Shown one piece after another: positions 1 to 7,866 of a DNA stretch of 64,000 nt. The stretch covers positions 12,850 through 76,849 of the forward strand of contig CAZIWA010000009.1 in the NCBI GenBank assembly GCA_964542875.1, read 5' to 3'. The translations under genes were made by a program, and so were the position numbers. Position 1 is the stretch's first letter. Each line of letters opens with the position of its first letter. The stretch is from CAZGOM01 sp964542875 (GTDB taxonomy: Bacteria > Planctomycetota > Phycisphaerae > Phycisphaerales > Phycisphaeraceae). The notes beneath the pieces are model-generated. The model worked only from the letters and a program-made list of their open reading frames with translations, did no database searches and was not told the origin of the DNA.

Positions 1-557
1 ACTACCACCCCATCCTGGACTGGACGCTCCAGGATGTTTACGACCTGCACCGGCGCGAGGGTTTCCCGCTCCATGAGGCCTATACGGTCTATGGCGCCAG
101 CCGGGTAAGCTGCCGGTATTGCTTTTATTCAACCTTTGGCGACCTGGTCGCGGCCGCCAGCCATCCACGCGCCGGCGAGGTGTTCCGTGAAATCGTGGGC
201 ATGGAGGCAGAGTCCACGTTTTCGTTCAAGGCTGCTCACTGGTTGGCCGACGTCGCCCCGCACCTGTTGCCGGCGTCGCTGGCCGCCGCTGTGGCCGAGG
301 CCAAGCAGCGTGCCGCGTTGCGCGAGGCAGCCGCGGCCCAGGTCCCTCGCCACCTGCTCTACACGAAGGGTTGGCCAACTGTCATGCCCACGCGCCAGGA
401 GGCGCAGTTATTGGCCAGCGTCCGGAGTGACGTGGCGGACATCGTCGGGCTCGATATCAAGTATCGGGATGCCGACGGCGTGCTGGGGCGCTATGAGGAT
501 CTGATGCGGGAAAAAGCTGCGCGTACAAGCCGGTCCAGGAAGCGCCAGGCCGCGTGA
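1..557 (+). CDS. PAPS-reductase-family phage protein, C-terminal part
   Basis: This reading frame is open from the window edge (first full codon at position 3) and gives 184 residues to a TGA at 555-557. The motif HPILDWTLQDVYDL followed by a CRYC cysteine pair is typical of the C-terminal part of phosphoadenosine-phosphosulfate-reductase-like proteins found in phages. In the family the N-terminal part, missing here, binds ATP or PAPS through a PP-loop. The role of phage versions is not settled; sulfur metabolism and nucleic-acid modification have both been proposed. It runs opposite to the late operon and converges on the methylase gene, with a shared terminator between them. The last 20 residues are basic. 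Confidence 0.75.
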   Translation, partial: YHPILDWTLQDVYDLHRREGFPLHEAYTVYGASRVSCRYCFYSTFGDLVAAASHPRAGEVFREIVGMEAESTFSFKAAHWLADVAPHLLPASLAAAVAEAKQRAALREAAAAQVPRHLLYTKGWPTVMPTRQEAQLLASVRSDVADIVGLDIKYRDADGVLGRYEDLMREKAARTSRSRKRQAA

Positions 558-594
558 TAGCACTTTCTCCCAGGGAGGAGCTGGGCTGAAAAAC

Positions 595-632
595 ACAACC
601 GCCCGCCTGGCGGGGTCCAGGCGGGCGGTTGT
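595..632. terminator. Bidirectional hairpin terminator
   Basis: A perfect 16-bp GC-rich stem (595-610 with 617-632) and a 6-nt loop sit between the convergent PAPS-reductase-like gene and the methylase gene. There is no long T-run on either side, so termination strength is inferred from the stem and its position. Confidence 0.65.
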
Positions 633-682
633 TGGCTTCACGGGGGCTGCTAGCCCTTAGAAACCGTTCGATTTGAAGTATA

Positions 683-1570
683 TCACGGGATGATCAGCTT
701 GGGCGCAGCCTGCGCCTTTGGCGAAACCCAAAGGCTTTCCGGTCGCTCCTGGTCGACCATAGCGCCCTTGGCCATGTACACGCGGGTGCGACCCACTGCT
801 GAACAATGGAGCTTCCAGTCATGCCGCACCCAGCCGGCTTCTTCCAGCGGAAGATAGAGAGCTGAAGGGTATCCCGAGAGCATCGCCATGCCCTGGAGCT
901 GCAGCAGCTGGTCCACCAGGGCGCGATGATCGGCATCGGTGAACTCGTGCCGGTAGCACGCGCCGGCGTTGCGGGTGGCCATGACGTACGGGGGATCGAA
1001 ATAAAACAGCGTCCGCGGTGAATCGAAGGTTTTAATCACCCGCCGGTAATCAGCATGCTCGATCTGCACTTGCATCATCCGATGATGGATGTGGGCGAGA
1101 TTGTCCTGGGCACCCAGCCAGGCACTACACGCCTGGGAAGTCCCCCGGCCCTGGGCATGGACGGAAAACCCCCAGGACTTACCCCAGGTGCCTCCGAAGC
1201 TGCACCGGGACACATACCACCATCTCAGAGCCTGCTCGACATCGTCGGCCGGTTCCTGCCAGGTGTGCTTGAAATTGTCGTATTCTTCCCGGCTCCGCGG
1301 GGTGTATGCCCCCAGCCAGGCCAGGCGCGCCGCCTTGACTGGATCCCGGAGCACCCTAAAGAGGGTGACCAGGCCGCTGTCGAGGTCGTTATAGACTTCG
1401 ATGGGCGAGCGTGGCTTGTTGAGCAACACAGCGCCGCCGCCTCCGAAGGGCTCAACGTAGATGTGATGCTCAGGCATGAGGGGAAGAATCTTGGATACCA
1501 GGCGGCCTTTGCCACCCATCCATTGAACGGGAGAAGATGTCCTACCAACCAAAAAGATACCTCTGAACAA
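683..1570 (-). CDS. DNA adenine N6-methyltransferase, Dam/D12 class
   Basis: The 295-residue protein matches the size and motif order of the D12 (Dam) class: WMGGK at about residues 17-21, an AdoMet-binding stretch with EPFGGGGAVL at 40-49, and the catalytic DPPY at 192-195. These enzymes transfer a methyl group from AdoMet to the N6 of adenine in short sites such as GATC; the actual target cannot be read from sequence. No restriction enzyme gene lies next to it, so it is a solitary methylase, probably protecting or marking phage DNA. It is the last minus-strand gene before the terminator at 595-632. The first ATG is used; a start nearer TSSPVQ is also possible. Confidence 0.92.
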   Translation of the reverse strand: MFRGIFLVGRTSSPVQWMGGKGRLVSKILPLMPEHHIYVEPFGGGGAVLLNKPRSPIEVYNDLDSGLVTLFRVLRDPVKAARLAWLGAYTPRSREEYDNFKHTWQEPADDVEQALRWWYVSRCSFGGTWGKSWGFSVHAQGRGTSQACSAWLGAQDNLAHIHHRMMQVQIEHADYRRVIKTFDSPRTLFYFDPPYVMATRNAGACYRHEFTDADHRALVDQLLQLQGMAMLSGYPSALYLPLEEAGWVRHDWKLHCSAVGRTRVYMAKGAMVDQERPESLWVSPKAQAAPKLIIP

Positions 1571-1596
1571 ATTGAGGTTTAGGGAAACGCCGGGGT

Positions 1597-1857
1597 CTAC
1601 GCAGACACCCGGAAAACCGCGTACTCAAACCCGGGGTGATCAGGCGCGGGTTCAAAGCGGTCAAAAGAAGCGGTGTGGATGCCGTCCTGCAGAGTCACGC
1701 CGTCGATCTCGTCGGGCTCCAGGCCCTGGGGGATCAGGACCTCCACCTCGTCGGGATAGGCACGCACGGTGGACTCATGACCGTATCGGCCGATAGCGAC
1801 GTCGGGATAGCCCTCAGCCTCGATTGCGAGGCGGATTGTGTTGTGATCGAAACTCAT
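1597..1857 (-). CDS. Hypothetical phage protein, 86 aa
   Basis: This small acidic protein follows a structural gene with only 6 nt between them, so it is most likely part of the late operon. It has no membrane segment, cysteines or motif that I recognise. Acidic and aromatic residues dominate the C-terminal half. It could be a small tail or assembly accessory protein, but nothing in the sequence fixes that. Confidence 0.6.
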   Translation of the reverse strand: MSFDHNTIRLAIEAEGYPDVAIGRYGHESTVRAYPDEVEVLIPQGLEPDEIDGVTLQDGIHTASFDRFEPAPDHPGFEYAVFRVSA

Positions 1858-1863
1858 GGTTGC

Positions 1864-3144
1864 TCAGCTCAGGGGGGCGAGGGTGAGGGTTCCGACAAAG
1901 TCGTCAAATGCACCGGCGTCGGTGAACTCAATGTCACCATTGCCGATGATGCTCCCCCTGGTGAACACCAGGGCAGTGACTTCCTTGTGGCGGGGATCCA
2001 GCGCAAAAGTGAGTGTTGCGCCGGCGACAGTGGCCGCGGCGATGACTCCCTGAGAGTTGTAGGTGACGGTGCCGCCCAGGGCCTGAAGACTGGTAACACC
2101 GCCTGAAGCGTTGTGGGTCACGTTACCGGCGCGGCATTCGATCAGGGCGTAAGCCGCTGCGCCGAAGGTGAGGGTATCCCCGGCGCCATTGACCAGGCTG
2201 GTGCAGCTGCAGCCGATCGTGAGCGTCCCCCCCTGCTTGGCTACATCCCCGAGCGTCACGCCGGCACCGACTTGAACATTGGCCGATCCGGCAGCGATCG
2301 TGATGGTGTCATACTGCGCGGTTTCGTAGGGCGCATCGGCTGCGACGGCGACCAGGCCGCCCACGACGTGGAGCACGTTGGAGGCGTGCGTACCCAGAAG
2401 GCGAACGGTTTTGAGGTTGCGCTCCACGGGCTGGCTGCTGGAGTTGTAGACCGTGGCGGTGGTGGCGTTTGCGCCGGTGTCGATCTTGATGCGGGGTGAC
2501 CCGCCCGGCGAGCCTGCACCGTAGTAGTACCCCAGGTCAAGCACGGTGGCGCTGATCTTCAGGTAGCTAGGCCGGTATTCGATCACCGTCGAGACCGACG
2601 TGCTGGTCGAGATGGCGAAGCTGTCCCAGGGCAAGCCGAGCTTGCCGATGTTCGCCTGGCTGATCCGGAGGCTGGCCAGGGTGACCGAGCTCTGGTCCAG
2701 GCCCCAAAGGATGTCGATGACGTTGTCTTCGATCCGGACGTTGTCGGTGGAGACGGGTACGGCGCCGGTGGACCAGTTGCCGGGGGTGTCCCAATGGTTG
2801 GGTCCCGCGCTGGCCTGGGTGGTGCTCGCAGCGGCAATGGTGCCAGTGCCCCCGGTTTTGGAACTGGCGACGACAAACGGCACGCCGGCGACGTCCGCGG
2901 TGCCAATCACCTTGTCGGCCACCGGCGTCCAGGTGACGGCGGCGAAATACGGGTGAGTGCTGGCATTGGCGGCCCCAGCCAGGGCCGTAGCAGTCGCCGC
3001 CGCGGTGCCGCCGGTGCCAGGCACGGAGACGGTTACGCCTCCGATGGTGAGGGTGTAGGTGGTCGCAGCGTCATGGGCGGTGATCTGGATCTCCGTCACT
3101 TGTGCGACGGCGGCCGCCTTGCCGATCCAATAGAGGTCAGACAT
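1864..3144 (-). CDS. Probable virion (tail or fibre) protein, 426 aa
   Basis: The N-terminal region (residues about 15-110) is rich in Thr, Val, Ala and Gly and reads like a beta-sandwich. It is followed by a Pro/Asn-rich turn (PNHWDTPGNW) and then by a long run of short Val/Ile/Thr/Gly strands, as expected of a beta-helical or adhesin-like virion part. There is no signal peptide. It lies at the distal end of the tail gene block, where host-contact proteins are commonly encoded. I cannot assign a named family; tail fibre, tailspike or minor capsid decoration are all possible. Confidence 0.6.
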   Translation of the reverse strand: MSDLYWIGKAAAVAQVTEIQITAHDAATTYTLTIGGVTVSVPGTGGTAAATATALAGAANASTHPYFAAVTWTPVADKVIGTADVAGVPFVVASSKTGGTGTIAAASTTQASAGPNHWDTPGNWSTGAVPVSTDNVRIEDNVIDILWGLDQSSVTLASLRISQANIGKLGLPWDSFAISTSTSVSTVIEYRPSYLKISATVLDLGYYYGAGSPGGSPRIKIDTGANATTATVYNSSSQPVERNLKTVRLLGTHASNVLHVVGGLVAVAADAPYETAQYDTITIAAGSANVQVGAGVTLGDVAKQGGTLTIGCSCTSLVNGAGDTLTFGAAAYALIECRAGNVTHNASGGVTSLQALGGTVTYNSQGVIAAATVAGATLTFALDPRHKEVTALVFTRGSIIGNGDIEFTDAGAFDDFVGTLTLAPLS

Positions 3145-3159
3145 ATCGAAGTCCTTAAC

Positions 3160-3432
3160 TTAAGGTTGAATTGGGTCGCAACCACAGCCACCCGTGGCGT
3201 AATCGCGGGGGTCGTAGTCGTCGGGGATGGTGCCGATAGGATCGAGTTTTCGAGGTGGCTGGGGTGTTGCTTTGTTGAGAATCGGCGGGGCCAGGGGCGG
3301 GTCGACCATGCCGCGAGCCTGGCACACGACGCAGGTCCCCGGCGAAACAGTGAGGCCGGTGGTGCGCATGCCTGGCCGGGTACAGCGCCCGAGCTTGCCG
3401 GCTTGCTCTAGATGGATACAGCGATGGGTCAT
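3160..3432 (-). CDS. Small Cys-rich hypothetical phage protein
   Basis: The ATG at 3432 overlaps the TGA of the upstream gene (ATGA), so I prefer it to the longer frame that begins at 3471. The 90-residue product starts MTHRC and has Cys residues spaced as in a small metal-binding knuckle, including CVVC at about residues 34-37, and a C-terminal GGCGC. The second half is Pro-rich. Translational coupling to the upstream gene suggests that they work together. No family recognised. Confidence 0.6.
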   Translation of the reverse strand: MTHRCIHLEQAGKLGRCTRPGMRTTGLTVSPGTCVVCQARGMVDPPLAPPILNKATPQPPRKLDPIGTIPDDYDPRDYATGGCGCDPIQP

Positions 3433-4082
3433 GACAGCGTCACCGTTCCGTTGGTGGCCCACACGTCCCAATCGTTACCATCGGAGAGGCTGGCCAAGCC
3501 AAGACCCTTACCGGCATTGATGCTGTTGCTGATCCCGCCGGCCGGTAATGCACAGCTGGCGTGAGCAGTACCGGTGAAAAACGACCCATTCCCGGAGGAG
3601 GGAAAGTCGAAGTAGGTGATGATCACCTTCCAGTTTCCCGTGGTCTTGTTGTAGGTGGCGATAATCTTGGCGTCTAAGGGACCGTCAGCGCTGATGAGTG
3701 TTGCGCATCCGCAGTCGTGATAGTTCTCGCCGCTGATCCATCCGGCGGGGATAACGGCATCCCACCTGCAGGGGTTGAGGGAGTCCCGGGTGAGGGTGTG
3801 GGTGCCGATCACGGCCGCGGTGATTTTTTGGGCGATCGTGTAGGACTCCGGCGAGCCTGGGCAGTCGCCCCGCCGGGTGATGCAGGAGGAGGGTGGGTCT
3901 ACCCCCGTCACCGTGGCAGTTATGGATGAGGGCAGGTCATCGGTGCAGTCACAGCAGCAATCACAGCCGAATTGAACTTTGCCGTCCACGAATAGCACCT
4001 GGGTTCCGTTAAACCCAACGTCAGCCATGCCCAGGGCAATCAAGGCGACACCGACAATCACCATGCAGGCGAGAAGGCCCAT
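3429..4082 (-). CDS. Hypothetical phage protein with N-terminal hydrophobic segment and Cys cluster
   Basis: The 217-residue product begins with a hydrophobic stretch of about 20 residues that could be a membrane anchor or signal sequence. A remarkable CDCCCDC cluster follows at about residues 40-46, then a Thr/Ser/Gly-rich body with further Cys pairs. Many paired cysteines suggest disulphides outside the cytoplasm or metal binding in the virion. It is coupled by ATGA to the small Cys-rich gene after it. Its 5' end is 48 nt from the start of the divergent plus-strand gene at 4131. Function unknown. Confidence 0.6.
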   Translation of the reverse strand: MGLLACMVIVGVALIALGMADVGFNGTQVLFVDGKVQFGCDCCCDCTDDLPSSITATVTGVDPPSSCITRRGDCPGSPESYTIAQKITAAVIGTHTLTRDSLNPCRWDAVIPAGWISGENYHDCGCATLISADGPLDAKIIATYNKTTGNWKVIITYFDFPSSGNGSFFTGTAHASCALPAGGISNSINAGKGLGLASLSDGNDWDVWATNGTVTLS

Positions 4083-4093
4083 GGGTGTTTTCC

Positions 4094-4123
4094 TTGTTTT
4101 GAGAAGAATGAACGCGGTACACT
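4094..4123 (+). promoter_or_regulatory. Promoter of the plus-strand cargo gene
   Basis: TTGTTT at 4094-4099 and TACACT at 4118-4123 are separated by 18 nt. The ATG of the next gene comes 7 nt after the -10 box, so the transcript would start at or next to the start codon and have no leader. Confidence 0.5.
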
Positions 4124-4130
4124 GGACCCT

Positions 4131-4709
4131 ATGAAGACTCTCATCATTGCCGGCCTTATCACCCTTTCCCCCGCCTTGGCCCTCCTGGCTGAAGACGCGC
4201 CAAAGGCTGACGCCCCAGCCGCCACGCAGCCCGCAGAACGCAAGCTGGTGACGGGGATCGATGACGTGCTAAAGGACGTCCCCGCGGAATTCCGGCCCTC
4301 TGGCAAAGATGCCACTACTAAGGAGCTGAAGGAGAAGGCGGCAAAGTTGGCCGAATGGTGCAAGGAACACGCGAAGGACTATCGCGTCAAGGCATCTGCT
4401 CCGTTTTTGGAGTCTCGGGCTGGGAAAACAAACGGCAAGCCGGATGGTCGCTATTCAGTCGCCACTGAGAACTATGTGAAAACATCGGTTGGTTGGCGAA
4501 GGTTCACAGTCTCAGCAAAGGTATCGGAAGCTCAATACAAGCCTTATGCCGATGGAGACATAACTGTGGGTAAGGTGATTGTCCCCCTGGAAGGCCTTGT
4601 CGATACGCTCAAAATCAAGTTTGATCCCCACGGCCATGCAGACGTTTGGATACGAATCGAGCAAGATGCAAAAGTAGGCGAAGCCCAGCCTGTTTCACCC
4701 AAGTCTTAA
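4131..4709 (+). CDS. Secreted hypothetical protein, plus-strand cargo (moron-like)
   Basis: The 192-residue protein begins with a classical signal peptide (MKTLIIAGLITLSPALALLA, then EDAPKAD) and is otherwise soluble and charged. It is the only plus-strand gene inside the minus-strand tail operon. It has its own promoter and its stop codon overlaps that of the convergent fibre gene by 4 nt. A self-contained, oppositely oriented, exported gene within a late operon is what 'moron' cargo genes look like, and such genes often act in the lysogen. No domain recognised; the Ala/Pro-rich linker at about 20-36 resembles planctomycete exported proteins, so host origin is possible. Confidence 0.7.
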   Translation: MKTLIIAGLITLSPALALLAEDAPKADAPAATQPAERKLVTGIDDVLKDVPAEFRPSGKDATTKELKEKAAKLAEWCKEHAKDYRVKASAPFLESRAGKTNGKPDGRYSVATENYVKTSVGWRRFTVSAKVSEAQYKPYADGDITVGKVIVPLEGLVDTLKIKFDPHGHADVWIRIEQDAKVGEAQPVSPKS

Positions 4710-6907
4710 CAAGACGTACCGGTGTGAGCATCTATCCAGGAAGACTCCGATTCAGCTGCCAATACTATTACCTTTGTGGTTTTATATTGGAACTTCTTAT
4801 TCGTACCGTCGACCTGCCATGATGTGATCACGTCTTTTTCAACCACGTCGAGATCAACAGTGTCAGACTCTGGAGAGTCTTCTTCTACAAAGTGCCCCCT
4901 CGCGTCGTGTTGAATTTTATTAAACGTAATTCGGAGCTTTTTCGCTCCGCCATCGGTGACTACCTCTTGTGAAACGAGGATTGCCGTTTTTTCATTGTCT
5001 ACATGCTCCACCGGCCCGATGTGATAAATTTCGACGTTTTCATTGTCTACCCCTCCTACGGGCTGAAACTGCAACCATTTCCCATCCGGGGCAAAGCGAA
5101 ACAAGTAATCGTGGAAGCTGCCTTTCGCAGGATCACCGCCTGAGGTGATGTGTCCAGCTCCATCGAAATATCTTTTAGCGCCCATGAAGATGATGCCATG
5201 CGGATCTCCAAAGTCGCCAGGAGTGTCATAGCCAACGCTGGTCACACCTTGATAGATAACGCTGGACTCAAAATCAGGATCATCGTTGTACAGCGCATGG
5301 TTAATCTTCACGATGTCTTCGTCTTCCTCCAGGTCGATCCAGATCCCGTCACCCTGGAGCTTGAGACCGCCCTCACCCGCTTCTGATTTGGTGACGTGCC
5401 CTTTGTCATCCCAGTACAGCGCGCCGCCGCCGATGGTCAGGACACCCTCGGCAAAAGACGCCCCGTTCTCCAGGTCGTGGGATGTGGCGCCCTCTTCGTC
5501 GGGCCCGATGTGGGAGATGACCACTTCGCCTTCGCCCCCTGCTTCCAGCTGGGTCCAGATATTGTCCCCTTGGAGTTTGAGGCCGCCTTCTGCCGGTTCA
5601 AACCCCGTCACATGGCCCATGTCATCCCACGACAGATCACCGCCACCGATGGTCAAGACTCCGTCAACATCGTCATAAGAGGCGGTGCCCAGGGTTTCCG
5701 TCGATGAAGGGTCGTCGGGCCCGATGTGGCTCACGGTGACAACGTCCTCGTCGTCGGTGGTGACCTCAATCCAAATGTTGTCGCCCTCAATGTCGACGCC
5801 GCCAGGCTCGGGCAGCTCGAACGTGGTCACCAGCGTGGTCTGCTTGCCTGCCTCCATGATGGCATGCCCGTTCTTGTCCAGGGCAATGTTCTGGGCGACG
5901 AGCTCGATCGTCACCGTCGTGCCACTGCGTGAGGCATCGATCGAGATAACGGAAGAGTCACCATCGTTGTCCTCGGCGATGTCCGGGGGCAAATGCGTGT
6001 AATACGGGAACGTACGTGGTGGTGCCCAGCCGTCTTTCTTGTTTTCAGGTTCAAAATAACCCGGCGCGCTGTCATTGAGCCAGATCCAGATGTTGTCCCC
6101 ATCCAGGAGCTTCTGGTGCAGCTTGAACTGCCCCAAGCTGTCCATCTTGGTCAAGTGGCCATTGGCGTCCCAGGTGCCGCGGCTGTTGTAGCCCGTGCCC
6201 AAATATTCGAACTTATCGTCCTCGGTGGGTTCATAGGTCAGGTTCAAAAAGGTGGCCGAGACACCGCGATAGAGCTTTCCTTCCTTATCGTCGGGTGCCG
6301 GCGTATCCTGGCCCTCGATCGTCCACTGCGTCACCTCGTCCTCAGGGACTTCTGCCGCGGCCAGGTCAAGGGATAGCACCGACAGCGCTTGGCCGTCTGG
6401 ACTCTTTAGCCCGCCGGCGCCCACGTCGACCACAAACGAAAACACGTTCCCCGGCTGCGGATCGCCCCACTCCTCGCCTAAGCTGCGGACCCAGACATCA
6501 TCATCCAGGGCCTTACCTTGCTGATCGGCCGGCACGAGCTGGCGCGCTACATCGATAATGGTTCCCGCCGGGATATAGCGGTTATTGAGCTCGAAAGCAT
6601 AGCCCTTGAACTGGAGCGAAGCGTCTTCAAAGGTCAATGCGTTCTTGGTGATGACGGGTTCCACGCCCTCAAACTGAATCTTCCAGCGGCCGTCCGGATC
6701 GTCTTTGGTCGGGCCGCCTGTGGTTTCCAGGACGCGGGCGAGAAAAGTCTTCTCCAGGGTGGTGGTGGTTTTCCGGCTCTGGCCGGGCCCCGCACCAATG
6801 AATATCCCCTGGGGCGTGTTGCGCACGTACGGCCCATGGATGTTTTCAACGATTGCAAAGAACTGGAGGATCTTTGCCTTGTCTTCTTCGGTGAGGAAAT
6901 AAATCAC
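4706..6907 (-). CDS. Tail fibre or baseplate protein with repeated DxxGH motifs
   Basis: I start it at the GTG at 6907, which overlaps the upstream stop codon (GTGA) and follows a GGGGAG ribosome site; this gives 733 residues. An ATG at 6949 would add 14 residues. At least six copies of a D-x-x-G-H-(V/I/L/F) motif are spread through the protein, for example DANGHL, DDMGHV, DDKGHV and DARGHF. There are also near-identical longer units beginning GGLKLQGDNIW and containing GVLTIGGG. Such acidic, repeat-built proteins are typical of phage fibres and receptor-binding arms. The C-terminal 100 residues differ from the repeats and may be the tip or trimer domain. Confidence 0.75.
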   Translation of the reverse strand: MIYFLTEEDKAKILQFFAIVENIHGPYVRNTPQGIFIGAGPGQSRKTTTTLEKTFLARVLETTGGPTKDDPDGRWKIQFEGVEPVITKNALTFEDASLQFKGYAFELNNRYIPAGTIIDVARQLVPADQQGKALDDDVWVRSLGEEWGDPQPGNVFSFVVDVGAGGLKSPDGQALSVLSLDLAAAEVPEDEVTQWTIEGQDTPAPDDKEGKLYRGVSATFLNLTYEPTEDDKFEYLGTGYNSRGTWDANGHLTKMDSLGQFKLHQKLLDGDNIWIWLNDSAPGYFEPENKKDGWAPPRTFPYYTHLPPDIAEDNDGDSSVISIDASRSGTTVTIELVAQNIALDKNGHAIMEAGKQTTLVTTFELPEPGGVDIEGDNIWIEVTTDDEDVVTVSHIGPDDPSSTETLGTASYDDVDGVLTIGGGDLSWDDMGHVTGFEPAEGGLKLQGDNIWTQLEAGGEGEVVISHIGPDEEGATSHDLENGASFAEGVLTIGGGALYWDDKGHVTKSEAGEGGLKLQGDGIWIDLEEDEDIVKINHALYNDDPDFESSVIYQGVTSVGYDTPGDFGDPHGIIFMGAKRYFDGAGHITSGGDPAKGSFHDYLFRFAPDGKWLQFQPVGGVDNENVEIYHIGPVEHVDNEKTAILVSQEVVTDGGAKKLRITFNKIQHDARGHFVEEDSPESDTVDLDVVEKDVITSWQVDGTNKKFQYKTTKVIVLAAESESSWIDAHTGTSC

Positions 6908-7866
6908 AGGTTCAGCTCCCCGTAGCGTTCTTCGCCGAGCATGGTCCACTTCAAAAACACGCCGTCCTTCAGCATCTCGATCTCAGGCCCGGTGAAATCG
7001 TTGTTCTGGTCGTCGGTGCGGCCAAACAGCGGCTCGTAGGTCTTGAGGTCCAGTGGCCGGCCTTTGCCGTCCAGGCGGACGTCATCGGTGATCGGGGCCT
7101 TGGGCGGCGATTTAAGAACGATCGGCTGAACGGTCACGAGGTTGGGGCCAGTGACCGAATACATGCGGCGGCCGACGTCCATGTGCCGGAACTTCCAGCC
7201 GTCGGGCCGGACCATGAAAGAGTGCGCCACCTGGACAAACCGGGCGCTGGCCGTCAGTCGGCCCACCGGCTTAATGGAAGTGCATTTGACGATCCCCTTG
7301 TCGAAGGACCGGCCGCCGAAGATGTTTCCTGCAGGACGCCAGGAATCGGAGTTGGTTTTGTTGCGGAACTGGTTTGAGAGGTTGAGGGGGAACCCCCGGT
7401 ACCACTTGTAGGCGATAAGCACCAGGAAGCTAAACGTGTTGGTGGCCGGCGTGGAAAGCGGGTCGCGCGCGCTGTTGGTGATGGGCTGACCCTTGTAGTC
7501 GCGGTCGACAGGCTCGGTCTCCAGGCTGTCTTCCCAGTCCCATTCCGTCGGCAAAAGCGTGGGATCGCCGTTGTCGCCGGCGCCGTTTTTACCCGGGTGC
7601 TTGTTGCCGTCGGCGGGGATGGCGTAGGTGACGTAGATGTGCCAGAAGCCTGTACCCTGACGATCGGGCCTGATCTGGTTCGCCAGGAGTGACGGCTGCT
7701 CGGGCAGCGGGTCGTTGTATTTGGGACACTCAAAGTCAGCCAGAAGCTCTTGCGTGTTGGCAAAACCAAAAGCGTCGTAGCGGACTACCTGGGTTGTGGT
7801 GTCAGAACCCAGAGAACCGCCGTCACCGGTGAAGGCGCGCGTGATGCGTTTGTCGAGGATTGCCAT
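6904..7866 (-). CDS. Phage structural protein, probable distal tail or baseplate
   Basis: The 320-residue protein lies directly after the tape measure gene, sharing one base with it (TAATG), and before the fibre gene (GTGA overlap). That position is normally taken by distal tail or baseplate hub proteins. It has no signal peptide or membrane segment, and is rich in Pro, Asp and aromatic residues, as in a beta-rich virion component. I recognise no specific family. The strict coupling on both sides supports a role in tail tip assembly. Confidence 0.65.
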   Translation of the reverse strand: MAILDKRITRAFTGDGGSLGSDTTTQVVRYDAFGFANTQELLADFECPKYNDPLPEQPSLLANQIRPDRQGTGFWHIYVTYAIPADGNKHPGKNGAGDNGDPTLLPTEWDWEDSLETEPVDRDYKGQPITNSARDPLSTPATNTFSFLVLIAYKWYRGFPLNLSNQFRNKTNSDSWRPAGNIFGGRSFDKGIVKCTSIKPVGRLTASARFVQVAHSFMVRPDGWKFRHMDVGRRMYSVTGPNLVTVQPIVLKSPPKAPITDDVRLDGKGRPLDLKTYEPLFGRTDDQNNDFTGPEIEMLKDGVFLKWTMLGEERYGELNL

